In this document: positions 1 through 9,600 of the stretch, one piece after another
How the letters are laid out: each line of letters begins with the position of its first letter
Position numbering within the stretch: the first letter of the stretch is position 1
From: Sphingomonas crocodyli
Lineage (GTDB): Bacteria; Pseudomonadota; Alphaproteobacteria; Sphingomonadales; Sphingomonadaceae
Assembly: GCF_004005865.1 (NCBI RefSeq)
Contig: NZ_SACN01000001.1
Span: 2,852,001-2,916,000 of the forward strand
Direction of reading: 5' to 3'
DNA: 64,000 nt
Notes under the pieces: generated by a model
What the model was told of the DNA's origin: nothing
What the model saw: the letters and a program-made list of their open reading frames with translations, nothing else
Databases searched by the model: none
Position numbers and translations under genes: made by a program

Positions 1-186
1 CGGTCCAATCGATTGCGATCGCCATCCTAACCGAAACGACATCACCGAAACGCATTTAGTTTCGAACAAGAAACAATGACCCAATATGGGTCGCCTGTCA
101 TACGACGAGCCTGCCCTCCCCCTATAGTCTGCCCCCTCGCCGCCAGCGGACCTTTCGGACGTCTTCGCTGTGGTGAAGCAGGGGGA

Positions 187-1329
187 ATGATGGGTCTCGA
201 TCGCAGGGAATTGCTGGAGCGTGGGCTGCTGCTCGGCGGGCTGCTCGCGCTGGCGCCGCACACCGGAGCCGAGGCCGCCAGCACGGACAAGAAGCTTGGG
301 CTGATCGACATTTCGGCCAGCGGGATCACCACCTGGGTCTATCAGATCGCCGTGGCCAACATGACCACGCAACATGCCAAGCTTTCCGGTTTCCAACGTC
401 TGGAACCGTCGAAATCCGGATCTCCGCCGCCGATCGCGCTTCCGCTGCTCGACGATGTCAGCGCGGCCGGTGTAGCCGCCACTGTCGACCTGATCGCCGG
501 CCGGATCGATCGCCTGATCGAACTCAAGGTCAAGAAGACCGACATCTACCTCGTAATGTCTAGCGGCGTGGCGCAGCGCGTGATGCCCGTTCTCAAGCAA
601 CTGGCCCGCGACGTGCGGGCCAGGACGGGCCTCCCCCTCGCCACCGTCACCGCGCGCGACGAAGCCCGCCTGCAGTTCGACTGGCTGGTCGCCCCCTTCG
701 ATCGCGGGCGCGTCTTCCAGTTCGACGTCGGCAGCGGCAACACCAAGGGCGGCTCCTATGATCGCCGGGGCTGGAAAGGGCATTACGCCGACTTCTCCAT
801 CCCCTTCGGCACGAAGACGCTCGCTGCCGCCGTCAAGGAACGATCCCCGGACGTCGACGTCGCCGATTTTCCGGCCAGAACCCGCGAATTCTATGATCAG
901 GCGATCGCGCCGCAATTGACGCGTGAAAGCGCAAAATCGCTGGGGAAACTGAAAAATCCGCGCATCATCCTGTCCGGCGGAGCCGTCTGGGCCGCCACAG
1001 TGATCAGCCATCCGCGCGAGATGATCAGCGGACGCGACTTTATCGACATTTCGCCGGACAATCTGAACCAGGTCATCCAGTCGATACAGAAAGGCATATT
1101 CTACGGGATCGTGCCTTCGGACATCCAGGGCGATGACCGCAAGAAATTGCTGAAGATGCGCGAGAACGTTCGCAACGTCTTCAATCCGCACCAGCTTGCC
1201 GCCGGTGTCACCCTGCTCGCCTGCATGTGCGAGCAGTTCGATTTCGACAAGGCACCCAAAATCACCTTCCCGACCTTTTCGGGAAACACCTGGACCTCGC
1301 AGTTTCTGCTCGAATCCTCCTCCCGCTAG
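187..1329 (+). CDS. Tat-exported ASKHA/Ppx-GppA-like protein
   Basis: The start is the first of two tandem ATGs, directly behind a strong AGGGGGA ribosome site. The N-terminus reads LDRRELLERG followed by a hydrophobic stretch and an Ala-rich cleavage region, which looks like a Tat signal peptide. The mature part has the layout of the actin-like ATPase / exopolyphosphatase superfamily: a phosphate-1-like LIDISASG near the mature start, a phosphate-2-like FDVGSGNTKGG in the middle, and a late ILSGGAVW glycine motif. Ppx/GppA enzymes hydrolyse polyphosphate or pppGpp in the cytosol, so export of this fold is odd and the substrate is unknown. About 380 residues. It lies 26 bases upstream of a secreted CAP protein on the same strand, probably one transcript. 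The fold assignment is inferred from motifs only. Confidence 0.7.
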   Translation: MMGLDRRELLERGLLLGGLLALAPHTGAEAASTDKKLGLIDISASGITTWVYQIAVANMTTQHAKLSGFQRLEPSKSGSPPPIALPLLDDVSAAGVAATVDLIAGRIDRLIELKVKKTDIYLVMSSGVAQRVMPVLKQLARDVRARTGLPLATVTARDEARLQFDWLVAPFDRGRVFQFDVGSGNTKGGSYDRRGWKGHYADFSIPFGTKTLAAAVKERSPDVDVADFPARTREFYDQAIAPQLTRESAKSLGKLKNPRIILSGGAVWAATVISHPREMISGRDFIDISPDNLNQVIQSIQKGIFYGIVPSDIQGDDRKKLLKMRENVRNVFNPHQLAAGVTLLACMCEQFDFDKAPKITFPTFSGNTWTSQFLLESSSR

Positions 1330-1355
1330 GCGTTGTTTAGGAAAGGTCAGTCGCA

Positions 1356-1883
1356 ATGACAGCGTTTCGATCCAGGGCCTTGCTACAGGCCCTATCGCTG
1401 ATCGCCGCCGGCGGTTTGCTATGCGCAGCCGCCCCCGCGACCCGGCTGGACAATTTCAAGCAACGCATTCTCGACAGCCACAATGCCGAGCGTACGACCT
1501 ACAAGCTTCGTCCGCTGGTCTGGAGCGATGCGCTGGCGGCCGAAGCGGCGAAGTGGGCCGCCCATCTGTCCGCTCTGGCGGACCTCGAACATGACGAAAG
1601 CCTCGACGTCGAAGGCGAAAATCTGTGGCGGGGAACCAAGGGCCATTACACGCCCGAAGACATGGTGAAGCTGTGGATTTCGGAAAAGAAGATGTTCCAG
1701 AACAATCCGATCCCCGACGTCAGCATCACCGGCGATTTCGGCGATGTAGGGCATTTCACACAGGTCGTATGGCACAGCACCGGGCTGGTCGGTTGCGCCG
1801 TGGCCGATGCGAAGGGCGGCGATGAGGTGATGGTCTGCCGGTATATGGAAGGCGGCAATGTGCAGGGCCAGAACACCTACTGA
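1356..1883 (+). CDS. Secreted CAP-domain (SCP/PR-1) protein
   Basis: 175 residues with an N-terminal signal peptide (hydrophobic core ending in CAAAPA). The rest is a single CAP domain: HNAERTTYKLRPLVW at the start, GENLWRGT in the middle, GHFTQVVWHSTGLVGC and a final VCRYMEGGNVQGQ. The CAP-cavity residues (His of HNAER, Glu of GENLW, His of GHFTQ) are present. Bacterial CAP proteins are exported, and their biochemical role is usually unknown. A paralogue with the same architecture sits at 61265-61807. AAAGG nine bases before the ATG supports the start. Probably cotranscribed with the exported protein upstream. Confidence 0.9.
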   Translation: MTAFRSRALLQALSLIAAGGLLCAAAPATRLDNFKQRILDSHNAERTTYKLRPLVWSDALAAEAAKWAAHLSALADLEHDESLDVEGENLWRGTKGHYTPEDMVKLWISEKKMFQNNPIPDVSITGDFGDVGHFTQVVWHSTGLVGCAVADAKGGDEVMVCRYMEGGNVQGQNTY

Positions 1884-1892
1884 CCCGATCGC

Positions 1893-2300
1893 CTATAGCC
1901 GCTTGATCAGATTGCCGACGCTGGTCGCGCCGTCCTTGCCGCGTTCGTGGGGCGCGCATTCCTCCTCGACCTGACGGCGGATCTTTTCGAGTTCGTCCTC
2001 GGTCAGATGCTCGATCCCGATGAAGTCGTTGCGGGCGCCATCAAGCGCGCGAATGATCTCGTCGAGCTTCGCCTGCATCGCGGCGGCATCGCGATTCTGA
2101 GCGTTCTGGATCAGGAACACCATCAGGAAGGTGATGATCGTGGTCGATGTGTTCACGATCAACTGCCACGTATCCGAAAAGCCGAAGATCGGCCCGCTAA
2201 TCCCCCAGATCACGATACCCAGCATCGCGACGATGAAGGCCAGCGGCTGCCCCACCGCACTTGCCAGTTTCGCCGCGATCTTCGTGAAGAACCTGTCCAT
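1893..2300 (-). CDS. Low-affinity iron permease family membrane protein
   Basis: 135 residues from the ATG (MDRFFTKIAAKLA) that follows an AAGGGG-rich ribosome site; an upstream TTG would add nine residues and is less likely. Two membrane segments are visible (AFIVAMLGIVIWGISGPIF and a second around TTIITFLMVFLIQNAQNRD), then a charged C-terminal helix ending in an EEE/His region. The QNAQNRDAAAMQAKLDE motif is typical of the PF04120 'low affinity iron permease' family. Actual iron transport has not been shown for most bacterial members. It points toward the CAP gene; the two stops are about 10 bases apart. Confidence 0.8.
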   Translation of the reverse strand: MDRFFTKIAAKLASAVGQPLAFIVAMLGIVIWGISGPIFGFSDTWQLIVNTSTTIITFLMVFLIQNAQNRDAAAMQAKLDEIIRALDGARNDFIGIEHLTEDELEKIRRQVEEECAPHERGKDGATSVGNLIKRL

Positions 2301-2406
2301 CGCCGCCCCTTTTCCCTTTGATCCCAATATTTAGAGCCTATGGGTCAGGAACCCCTGCACGCCACGCTCGTTCCGGCATTCTTACCAACGTCGTTGCGGG
2401 GAAAGA

Positions 2407-2754
2407 ATGAACAACCGTCGCGCCTTCGCCATCGCCGCTATCCTCTCGCTCGCGGCTTTTGCCGGCCCGGCGCAGGCCAATGCCGACTTCAACGGCGCCG
2501 GCCAGCAGGCCGAACTCGATTGCGAAGGCGGCGCGGTGGACATCAACGGCGCGAACAACACCCTGGTCATCCACGGTTCGTGCACCCGGCTGACCCTGCA
2601 AGGTGCCGGAAACCGCATCACGATCAATCTGGCCAAGCAGGCGTCGATCTCGATCACCGGCGCTGACAACGACATCCGCTGGAAGGCCGCACCGACGACG
2701 AAGCCGAAGATCACCAGCGTCGGCGTCGGCAACAAGATCTACCGCGCGAAGTGA
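2407..2754 (+). CDS. DUF3060-type exported protein
   Basis: 115 residues with a clean Sec signal peptide (cleavage near AQANA). The mature part is a short run of beta-helix-like repeats: 'NNTLVIHGSC', 'AGNRITINLA', 'ADNDIRWKA', 'VGNKIYRAK'. This (G)N-x-I/L periodicity is characteristic of DUF3060. No catalytic residues are apparent, and the likely location is the periplasm or outer surface. A good AAAGA site lies upstream of the ATG. The next gene begins 10 bases after the stop, suggesting coupled expression with the glycosyltransferase, though no functional link is evident. Confidence 0.75.
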   Translation: MNNRRAFAIAAILSLAAFAGPAQANADFNGAGQQAELDCEGGAVDINGANNTLVIHGSCTRLTLQGAGNRITINLAKQASISITGADNDIRWKAAPTTKPKITSVGVGNKIYRAK

Positions 2755-2764
2755 GGCGGCATCA

Positions 2765-3988
2765 GTGAAGCCATTGGCCTTTCGCGAAGCAGACGCTATC
2801 GGCCCGCAAATGGAAACATCCCAGCTGCGTGTCGCCCTGTTCACGGGCAACTATAATTATGTGCGCGATGGCGCGAACCAGGCGCTCAACCGGCTTGTCG
2901 GCTATCTGCTGAAGAAAGGTGCGGCCGTTCGCATCTATTCACCAACGATCGACAACCCTGCCTTCCCGCCGACCGGCGATCTGGTGGGCGTGCCCGCCTT
3001 CCCCGTTCCGGGGCGCGGCGAATATCGCTTTCCGATCGGCCTGCCGCTGCGCGTGCGCCGCGACATCACCCGCTTCGCGCCCAACATCATCCACGTCGCA
3101 AGCCCCGAAGTGCTGGGGCATCGCGCGATCACGCTCGCCCATGCGCGTAACCTGCCGGTGGTTGCTTCGGTCCACACGCGGTTCGAAACCTATCCGCGTT
3201 ATTATGGCCTCGCCTTCCTCGAGCCGCTGGTGCTGGCGCTGCTGCGGCGCTTCTACCGGCGCTGCAACGCGATCTTCGCGCCGTCCGAATCGATGGCGCA
3301 GCTGCTGCGCGAACAGCGGATGAATTACGATGTCGGCATCTGGTCACGCGGGATCGACCGCGAGATCTTCCAGCCCGCGCGCCGCGATCTCGACTGGCGG
3401 CGCGGCTTCGGGATCGAGGATGACATGCCCACGATCGGCTTCGTCGGCCGGCTGGTCATGGAAAAGGGCCTCGACGTCTTCGCCGACACGATCGACGAGT
3501 TGAACCGCCGGCATGTGCGACACAAGGTGCTGGTCGTCGGCGAAGGCCCGGCGCGCGAATGGTTCGAAAAGCGCCTGCCCGAAGCGGTGTTCGCCGGCTT
3601 TCAGCGTGGCGAGGATCTGGGCCGCGCCGTCGCATCGATGGACATGCTGTTCAACCCGTCGGTGACCGAGACGTTCGGCAACGTCACCCTCGAAGCGATG
3701 GCGGCGGGCCTTCCCGTCGTCGCCGCCCGCGCGACGGGCAGCGAAAGCCTGGTCGACGATGGCGTCTCCGGCCGCCTGATCCAGCCCGGCCGCACCCGCG
3801 CCTTCGCCGACGCGCTCAAGCTCTATTGCAACGATGCCGATGCCCGTGCGGCGGCCGGCGCCGCCGGTCTCGAAGCCAGCCGCCCTTATGGCTGGGACGA
3901 GGTCAATCAGGTACTGGTCGATGGCTATCTGCGCATCATCCGCCAGCATTCGGCGGGCGTGAAGGTGCGCAAGAGCCCGGTGCCCTAA
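2765..3988 (+). CDS. GT4-family glycosyltransferase
   Basis: A 407-residue cytosolic glycosyltransferase with two Rossmann halves (GT-B). The N-terminal half opens with VALFTGNYNYVRDGANQALN. The C-terminal half carries the donor-binding EX7E-type region around FGNVTLEAMAAGLPVV and GSESLVDDGVSGRLI. The pattern fits GT4 enzymes of the sulfoquinovosyl/mannosyl-transferase type that glycosylate lipids; donor and acceptor cannot be told here. I start it at GTG 2765 because GAGG lies eight bases upstream, overlapping the stop of the previous gene. ATG 2810 is an alternative with no clear ribosome site. Its stop overlaps the stop of recG by four bases (3985-3988). Confidence 0.85.
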   Translation: MKPLAFREADAIGPQMETSQLRVALFTGNYNYVRDGANQALNRLVGYLLKKGAAVRIYSPTIDNPAFPPTGDLVGVPAFPVPGRGEYRFPIGLPLRVRRDITRFAPNIIHVASPEVLGHRAITLAHARNLPVVASVHTRFETYPRYYGLAFLEPLVLALLRRFYRRCNAIFAPSESMAQLLREQRMNYDVGIWSRGIDREIFQPARRDLDWRRGFGIEDDMPTIGFVGRLVMEKGLDVFADTIDELNRRHVRHKVLVVGEGPAREWFEKRLPEAVFAGFQRGEDLGRAVASMDMLFNPSVTETFGNVTLEAMAAGLPVVAARATGSESLVDDGVSGRLIQPGRTRAFADALKLYCNDADARAAAGAAGLEASRPYGWDEVNQVLVDGYLRIIRQHSAGVKVRKSPVP

Positions 3989-6045
3989 CCCGCCCGCAAC
4001 AACCCCACCGCCGCATCGCGTTCGAACAGATAGAGCGCGGTTCGGGCGGCGGTGCCGCGTGGTCCCTCCAGTCCGCCGTCGCGATCGACCAGCAGGCGCG
4101 CATCGTCGGTCGCCGCCTGGATCAGCGCGGAGACCGCCTCTGGCCCCGCAAGCCGGAACCCCGCCTCGCCCGACTGGCGCGTGCCGAGGATGTCGCCCGC
4201 ACCGCGCAGGCGCAGATCCTCCTCGGCGATGCGGAAGCCGTCATTCGTCTCGCGCATCAGCGCGAGGCGCGCACGCGATGTTTCGGACAGGGCATTTCCG
4301 CGCAGGAGCAGGCATGTCGACTTCTGATCACCGCGTCCCACCCGCCCGCGCAACTGGTGCAGCTGGGCAAGGCCGAAACGATCGGCGCCCTCGATGATCA
4401 TCAGCGTCGAATTGGGCACGTCGACGCCGACCTCGATCACCGTCGTTGCGACCAGCACGCCGTGGTCGCCGCGCTGGAAGGCGGCCATGACCGCATCCTT
4501 TTCCGGTCCCTTCATCCGACCGTGGACCAGGCCGACGCGATCGCCGAACATCTGGCGCAGCATCGCCGCCCGGCTTTCGGCGGCGGCGAGATCGGAGACC
4601 TCGCTCTCCTCAACCAGCGGGCACACCCAATAGGCCTGCCCGCCCTTCTCCAGATGGCGGCCGAGCGCGGCGGCGATTTCGTCGAGCCGATCGACCGACA
4701 TTACCCGCGTCTCGATCGGCTGGCGACCGGGCGGCATCTCGTCGAGGCGGCTGACGTCCATCTCGCCATAATGGCTGAGGGTCAGCGTGCGCGGGATCGG
4801 GGTCGCCGTCATCACGAGCAGGTGTGGAGGACGCTCCGCCTTCGCCTGCAGCAGCATGCGCTGTGCGACGCCGAAGCGATGCTGCTCGTCGACCACGGCG
4901 AGGCCGAGGCGCTTGTAAGCCACCGCCTCCTGAAAGATCGCGTGGGTGCCGACGAGGATGTCGATCGATCCGTCTGCCAGCCCCATCAGGGTCGACTCGC
5001 GCACCCGCCCCTTCTCACGGCCCGTAAGGATCGCGACATTGACCGGAATGCCGGCGAGCGTGCGGCTGAGCGTGTCGAAATGCTGGCGCGCAAGGATTTC
5101 GGTCGGGGCGAGCATCGCGCCCTGCGCCCCCGCCTCGACCGCCGCGAGCAACGCCATCGTCGCGACCAAAGTCTTGCCCGCGCCAACGTCCCCCTGCAGC
5201 AGCCGCGTCATGGGGGTCGCCTGCCGCAGGTCCGCCTCGATCTCGGCAATCGCGCGGCTCTGCGCGCCTGTCGGCGTGTAGGGCAGCTTGAGCGCATCGC
5301 GCAGCCGCCCGTCGCCGATCAGCGGTACGCCCTTGCGCCGCCGCGACGAGGCGCGGACGAGCATGAGCGCCAGCTGGTTGGCGAACAGTTCGTCATAGGC
5401 CAGCCGCTGCCGCGCGACCACATCCTGCGGATCGGCATGCGTGCGCGTCACCGCCTCGGCCCAATCGGGCCAGTCGCGCGCGGCCTTCAGCCCCGGCTCG
5501 ATCCATTCGGGCAGCAGCGGTGCACGCTCGATCGCCTGCTCGATCATCTGGCCGAGACGGCGGTTGGTCAGCCCTTCGGACAGCGGATAGACCGGCTCAT
5601 GCTCGGGCAGGTCCACGGCTTCGGCAGGCGGCAGCACATGGTCGGGATGGACCATCTGCAGTTCCTGCCCGTAGAGATCGAGCTTGCCCGATACGATGCG
5701 CGGCTCGCCGATCGGCAGCAGCTTCTTCGCCCAGCCGGGATTGCCCCCGAAATAGGTGAGGCTGACGGTGTTGCCCTCCTGATCGACCGCGCCGACCCGG
5801 AACGGCCCGCGTCCGCCCGACGCACGATAGCTGGTCGGCACCAGCCGGATCGTCACGATCCGCCCCGCATCGGCCATATCGAGCACATCGCGCTTGTGCC
5901 GCTCGATCGTGCCCACCGGCAGGTGCCACAGCAGATCGACGACACGCTCCAGCTCGAGTCGCTTCAACGGCTTGGCGAGCGCAGGGCCGACGCCCTTCAG
6001 CGCCTCCACCTCGGCGAACAATGGATTGAGAATATCGGGGCGCAT
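3985..6045 (-). CDS. recG: ATP-dependent DNA helicase RecG
   Basis: 686 residues, the usual RecG length. RecG remodels stalled replication forks and Holliday junctions. An N-terminal wedge/OB region (LKGVGPALAKPLKRLELE, then an oligonucleotide-binding stretch) precedes the helicase core with Walker A GDVGAGKT (about 285-292), DEQH box (386-389), TATPIPRTL and QLRGRVGRGDQ. The start at ATG 6045 gives MRPDILNPL, the standard N-terminus; upstream in-frame codons run into an inverted repeat. The repeat arm begins only five bases before the ATG, so the recG ribosome site must lie inside a potential hairpin. Divergent from sdhE-mfd. Confidence 0.97.
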   Translation of the reverse strand: MRPDILNPLFAEVEALKGVGPALAKPLKRLELERVVDLLWHLPVGTIERHKRDVLDMADAGRIVTIRLVPTSYRASGGRGPFRVGAVDQEGNTVSLTYFGGNPGWAKKLLPIGEPRIVSGKLDLYGQELQMVHPDHVLPPAEAVDLPEHEPVYPLSEGLTNRRLGQMIEQAIERAPLLPEWIEPGLKAARDWPDWAEAVTRTHADPQDVVARQRLAYDELFANQLALMLVRASSRRRKGVPLIGDGRLRDALKLPYTPTGAQSRAIAEIEADLRQATPMTRLLQGDVGAGKTLVATMALLAAVEAGAQGAMLAPTEILARQHFDTLSRTLAGIPVNVAILTGREKGRVRESTLMGLADGSIDILVGTHAIFQEAVAYKRLGLAVVDEQHRFGVAQRMLLQAKAERPPHLLVMTATPIPRTLTLSHYGEMDVSRLDEMPPGRQPIETRVMSVDRLDEIAAALGRHLEKGGQAYWVCPLVEESEVSDLAAAESRAAMLRQMFGDRVGLVHGRMKGPEKDAVMAAFQRGDHGVLVATTVIEVGVDVPNSTLMIIEGADRFGLAQLHQLRGRVGRGDQKSTCLLLRGNALSETSRARLALMRETNDGFRIAEEDLRLRGAGDILGTRQSGEAGFRLAGPEAVSALIQAATDDARLLVDRDGGLEGPRGTAARTALYLFERDAAVGLLRAG

Positions 6046-6049
6046 GGCC

Positions 6050-6317
6050 AGGGTCTGAACTCCATTACGGCAATGGCCAGGATCGCTTTGGGAAGGCCGC
6101 TGGCAAGAAGGACGGCGCAGACGCCTAGCAGAACTAGGCGCAAGTCGTTCGACGTAGCCAGCGGCCTTCCCAAAGCGACCGCTACGCGGCGAGGTGGATT
6201 TGCCGCGGGAGAGCGTTGCTCGTCGGTCACGATGGAAAACCATCGCTCCCTCCTCGCGCCTCCTCCCGCGGCAAATCGACCTCGTCATGGCCGTTGCCGT
6301 AATGGAGTTCAGACCCT
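6050..6317. repeat. 268-bp nested inverted-repeat element (three stems)
   Basis: The outer arms at 6050-6079 and 6288-6317 are 30 bases each with one mismatch. Inside them are two further stem-loops: a perfect 22-bp stem (6083-6104 with 6157-6178), whose loop holds a 7-bp hairpin (6122-6128 with 6134-6140), and a 22-bp stem with one mismatch (6190-6211 with 6263-6284), whose loop holds GATGG-AAAA-CCATC. As DNA it could extrude as a branched cruciform; as RNA it would form a three-way junction. It fills most of the 342-base gap between recG and sdhE. No open reading frame, transposase or obvious target-site duplication is seen. Confidence 0.93.
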
Positions 6318-6387
6318 ATCTCCCCCTCATATCGTTCTGCCGACGGGCTTCGCAATCGCCCGTGGGCTCATAATCTATTGGAGCATC

Positions 6388-6651
6388 ATGGACCGCGACG
6401 CCCGCATCAAGCGCCTGCAATTCCGCGCCTGGCATCGCGGGACGCGCGAAGCCGATTACATGATGGGCTGCTATTTCGATCGGCTCCACCAGGGTTGGGA
6501 CGAAGAATCGCTTAGCTGGTTCGAAGCGCTGCTGGGTCAGGAGGATCCCGACATCCTCGGCTGGGCGATGGGATCGATCCCGGTGCCGCCCGAATGGCAG
6601 GGGCCGATGATGGAGCGGATGCAGCGGCTGGATTACATCAAGATCAACTGA
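6388..6651 (+). CDS. sdhE: FAD assembly factor SdhE
   Basis: 87 residues matching the SdhE/SDHAF2/YgfY family, which promotes covalent attachment of FAD to the succinate dehydrogenase flavoprotein. The conserved RG-x-x-E motif is present as RGTREADYMMG near the N-terminus, followed by the family's Trp- and Asp-rich helices (SWFEALLGQEDPDILGW). ATG 6388 is preceded by GGAG at suitable spacing; the open frame extends far upstream but only as antisense to recG. Eight bases separate it from mfd, so the two are probably cotranscribed. The promoter would have to lie in or just after the inverted-repeat element. Confidence 0.92.
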   Translation: MDRDARIKRLQFRAWHRGTREADYMMGCYFDRLHQGWDEESLSWFEALLGQEDPDILGWAMGSIPVPPEWQGPMMERMQRLDYIKIN

Positions 6652-6659
6652 CCTGAAGA

Positions 6660-9600
6660 ATGACCGACCTCCAGCGCATCCTCAAAGCCTCCGACCCGCT
6701 GACGCTCGCGCGAGCGCCGGCAGGGTTCCAGCCGTGGCTGCTCGCCGATCTGGCGCGCGCGGCGGCGACAAACGGCGGCCGCGTAATCTTCGTCGCGGCG
6801 GACGATCAGGCGATGCATGCGGTGGCCGATGCGGCGAGTTACTTCGCGCCCGAACTGTCGGTGCTGCACCTGCCGGCATGGGACTGCCTGCCGTATGATC
6901 GGGCCAGCCCCGCGCTGAAAGCGACGACCGATCGGCTCGCCGCGCTCCACGCCTTGCAATCCAAGCCCAAGGGACCAGTGCTGATCGCGACGACGATCAA
7001 CGCCGTCACCCAGCGCACCCTAACCCCCTTCCGCATCCGCCAGCTGGTCGCACGGTTAGCGCCCGGCGAGCGGATCGATCGCGACAAGCTGGCGGCGCTG
7101 CTGCAGGCGAACGGCTATGTCCGCGCGGACACCGTTACCGATCCGGGCGAATATGCGGTGCGCGGCGGGCTGGTCGATCTCTATCCGTCGGGCGAACCCG
7201 CCGCGTTGCGCCTCGATTTCTTCGGCGACGAGATCGAAAGCGTCCGCCAGTTTGACCCCGCCGATCAGCGCACGATCGGCCGCATCGACGGCTTCACCCT
7301 GCTCCCCGCCTCCGAAGCGTTACTCGACGAAGAGACAATCAAGCGTTTCCGTGGCCGCTATCGCGAACGCTTCGGCGCGACTGCGACCGGCGATCCGCTC
7401 TATCAGGCGGTGTCCGAAGGCCGCCGCCTCGCGGGCATGGACCATTGGCTCCCGCTGTTCGAGGATCGGCTGACCACCATCTTCGATCACCTCGCGCCTG
7501 AAGACCTCGTCATCCGCGAAGGCGGCAGCGTGAAGGCGGCCGAGGATCGGTTCGAGGCGATCACCGATTATCATGCCAATCGCGTGCGGGCGCAGTCGAA
7601 GGAGCCGGGCAGCTATCGCCCGCTCGATCCCAACGAACTCTATCTGACCTCGGCCGAATGGGAAGCCGCGGTCGCGGACAAGCCCGTCCACCTCGTCACC
7701 TCGTTCGACGAACCGGAGAGCGACCGCGTCATCGACATGGCGGCCGAAGCTGCACGCGACTTCGCACCAGAACGCCAGCAGGGCGTCAACATCTACGACG
7801 CGGTCGTCGAGCATGTGGAACAGCTGGGCAAGGCGAAGAAGAAGGTCGTCCTCGCCAGCTATTCGATCGGCGCGCGCGAACGCTTTGCGGGGCTGCTCAA
7901 GGATCACGGCCTCGATCGCGTGCCCTTCGCCGACAATTGGCAGGAGGCGCTGGGCCTCGCCAATGGTGGCGGCGCGGCCTTGGTCGTGGTGCCGCTCGAT
8001 CACGGCTTCACCAGCGGCGATGTCGCGCTGCTCACCGAGCAGGACATGCTCGGCGACCGCCTCGTCCGGCGGCAGAAGCGCAAGAAATCGGCCGACGCCT
8101 TCCTGCAGGAACTGGCCACGCTCAGCCCCGGCGACCTTGTCGTCCACATGGAACACGGCATCGGCCGCTATGAGGGGCTGACGTCGATCCCGGTCAGCAA
8201 GGCGCCGCACGACTGCGTCGCGCTGACCTATGCCGGCGGCGACAAGCTCTACGTCCCCGTCGAAAGCCTCGACGTACTCAGCCGCTATGGCGCGGAGAGC
8301 GAGGGCGTCGCGCTCGACAAACTCGGCGGCGTCGCGTGGCAGCAGCGCCGCGCGCGGATGAAGGAGCGGATCCGCGAAATTGCGGGCGAGCTGATCAAGA
8401 CCGCCGCCGAACGCGCGCTCCGCCCCGCCGAAGTCGCACAGCCCGAGCAGGAGTATAACGAGTTCGTCGATCGCTTCCCCTATCAGGAGACCGACGATCA
8501 GGATCGCGCGATCGCCGACGTGATCGACGATCTGGGTTCGGGTACGCCGATGGACCGCCTCGTCTGCGGCGACGTGGGCTTCGGCAAGACCGAGGTTGCC
8601 TTGCGCGCCGCCTTCGTCGCGGCAATGGCGGGGATGCAGGTGGCGATCGTGTGCCCGACCACGCTGCTCGCGCGGCAGCATCACCAGAATTTCGTCGATC
8701 GCTTCCGCGGCTTCCCGGTCAATGTCGGCCGCCTCAGCCGCCTTGTCCCCGCCGGTGAGGCGAAGCAGGTCAAGGACGGGCTCTCATCGGGCACGATCGA
8801 CATCGTCGTGGGCACCCACGCGCTGCTCGCCAAGGGGATCGAGTTCAAGCGGCTCGGCCTCGTCATCGTCGATGAGGAACAGCGTTTCGGCGTGACCCAC
8901 AAGGAACGGCTGAAGGCGCTCAAGACCGACGTCCACATGCTGACGCTGACCGCGACGCCGATCCCGCGCACGCTCCAGATGGCGATGTCGGGCCTGCGCG
9001 AATTGTCGGTGATCCAGACCCCGCCGGTCGATCGCCTGGCCGTGCGTACCTATGTGGCGCCTTGGGATGGCGTGGTGGTGCGCGAGGCGCTGTTGCGCGA
9101 ACATTATCGCGGCGGGCAGAGCTTCCTCGTCACTCCGCGCGTCAAGGATCTGCCCGATCTCGAGGACTATCTCCGCAAGGAAGTGCCCGAGGTGAAGTAC
9201 GTCATCGCGCACGGCCAGATGGCGCCGAGCGAGGTCGAGGAACGGATGTCGGCCTTCTACGACAAGAAGTTCGACGTGCTGGTATCGACCACGATCGTCG
9301 AAAGCGGGCTCGACATCCCGTCCGCCAACACCCTGATCGTTAATCGCGCGGATAAATTCGGCCTGGCGCAGCTATACCAGCTGCGCGGGCGCGTCGGCCG
9401 ATCAAAGACGCGCGCCTACGCTTACCTGACGACCAGCGACCGGCGGATCACGGACACGGCCGAGAAGCGGCTGCACATCCTCCAGAATCTCGACACTTTG
9501 GGCGCCGGCTTCCAGCTGGCGACCCACGATCTCGACATTCGTGGTGCTGGCAATCTGCTGGGCGACGAGCAATCGGGCCATATCAAGGAAGTCGGCTTCG

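Noticed and set aside
78..92. Short palindrome GACCCA-ATA-TGGGTC upstream of the first gene
   Set aside because: Six-base arms are within chance for a 64-kb window, and nothing around it (no clear promoter) supports an operator.
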